In this document: positions 63,796 to 64,000 of the stretch, piece after piece
How the letters are laid out: the number at the start of each line of letters is the position of its first letter
How positions within the stretch are numbered: the first letter of the stretch is position 1
From: Phymatolithon calcareum
Lineage: Eukaryota > Rhodophyta > Florideophyceae > Hapalidiales
Direction: 5' to 3'
DNA length: 64,000 nucleotides
Assembly: GCA_977006965.1 (NCBI GenBank)
Contig: OZ345358.1
Location: 2,542,001-2,606,000 of the forward strand
Notes under the pieces: generated by a model
Seen by the model: only the letters and a program-made list of their open reading frames with translations
What the model was told of the DNA's origin: nothing
Database searches by the model: none
Position numbers and translations under genes: made by a program

Positions 63796-64000
63796 TGTTC
63801 TGGTCGTGGAAGGATTCCTCTCTTCGCTGTTCTATGCGTCATCTTACCCTCTTCGGCCTAGTTGTTGTCGGAATTCTATGCGCACTCCATCAAGGTGTGA
63901 TCGAGACGTATCGTCGAAACCTTTCCGTTTTCTCGCGCTATGCCTCTGCACTGGCATCAGCTTCCAAATCTGGGCATGCACCATCATTAACACTGCCGCC
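63796..64000 (+). CDS. probable type II membrane protein, N-terminal part only
   Basis: Open from the ATG at 63796 to the window end (68 codons). A short N-terminal tail with Lys and Arg (MFWSWKDSSLRCSMR) precedes a single hydrophobic segment (HLTLFGLVVVGILCALHQGV), then a polar Ser/Ala-rich stem (YRRNLSVFSRYASALASASK). This is the layout of Golgi signal-anchor enzymes such as glycosyltransferases and sulfotransferases, but the catalytic part lies outside the window. A second in-frame ATG at 63835 would give a 13-residue shorter tail. Confidence 0.5.

Noticed and set aside
1-64000. tRNA, rRNA, CRISPR, bacterial promoters or riboswitches
   Set aside because: Nothing resembling these was found, and the window is clearly nuclear eukaryotic DNA.

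Overview
This is a nuclear window from a eukaryote with compact, intron-poor genes set in a retroelement-rich background. My best inference is a red alga, probably a florideophyte (Chondrus or Gracilaria type). The basis is single-exon housekeeping genes separated by about 100-350 bp, one short 89-nt intron, TATA elements 65-120 bp upstream of start codons, and long stretches of decayed non-LTR retrotransposons. There is no operon, Shine-Dalgarno, CRISPR or prophage signal. The organism name is inference; the gene identities rest on visible motifs.

There are two main gene islands. Island 1 (12.7-18.5 kb) holds a C-terminal zf-4CXXC_R1-like zinc protein, histone H2B, an unrecognised reverse-strand ORF and a GNB1L/ASA1-like WD40 protein. 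Island 2 (41.0-54.6 kb) holds a five-finger C2H2 protein, a spliced and probably membrane-anchored gamma-glutamylcyclotransferase-like protein, eIF3c, glyoxalase II, the UTP7/WDR46 ribosome-biogenesis protein and a secreted repeat protein of probable beta-solenoid fold. A probable type II membrane protein gene begins at the right edge (63796 to the end). Apart from shared promoter spacing, these genes look like unlinked housekeeping functions, not a pathway cluster.

The rest is a mosaic of duplications and insertions. (i) An inverted duplication pairs 4492-7836 with 31798-35404; it carries a LINE reverse transcriptase remnant and a cluster of four large palindromes. (ii) A direct duplication pairs 18714-24625 with 26665-29910; it carries a DEAD-box helicase pseudogene and a coiled-coil pseudogene, and the left copy was later enlarged by insertions. 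(iii) The 3' end of eIF3c and its downstream flank (45396-46825) is copied at 29914-31192, with a LINE fragment patched into it. Many 5'-truncated retroelement copies can be bounded to the base because they keep target-site duplications of 10-14 bp. The four families (called here LINE A, LINE B, LINE C and R3) mostly end in a related CTTTTAAATAAA-like tail. Two non-autonomous DNA-transposon-like elements were found: a PIF/Harbinger-like one at 39682-39898 and a hAT-like one at 56947-57273.

The most interesting items are the palindrome cluster whose reading frames survive in both diverged copies, the shared 3' tail of otherwise different retroelements, the filled/empty-site pair with a possible 3' transduction at 33021-33614, and the secreted solenoid protein. 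I did not find an obviously new multigene system. Repeat borders given without target-site duplications are approximate.
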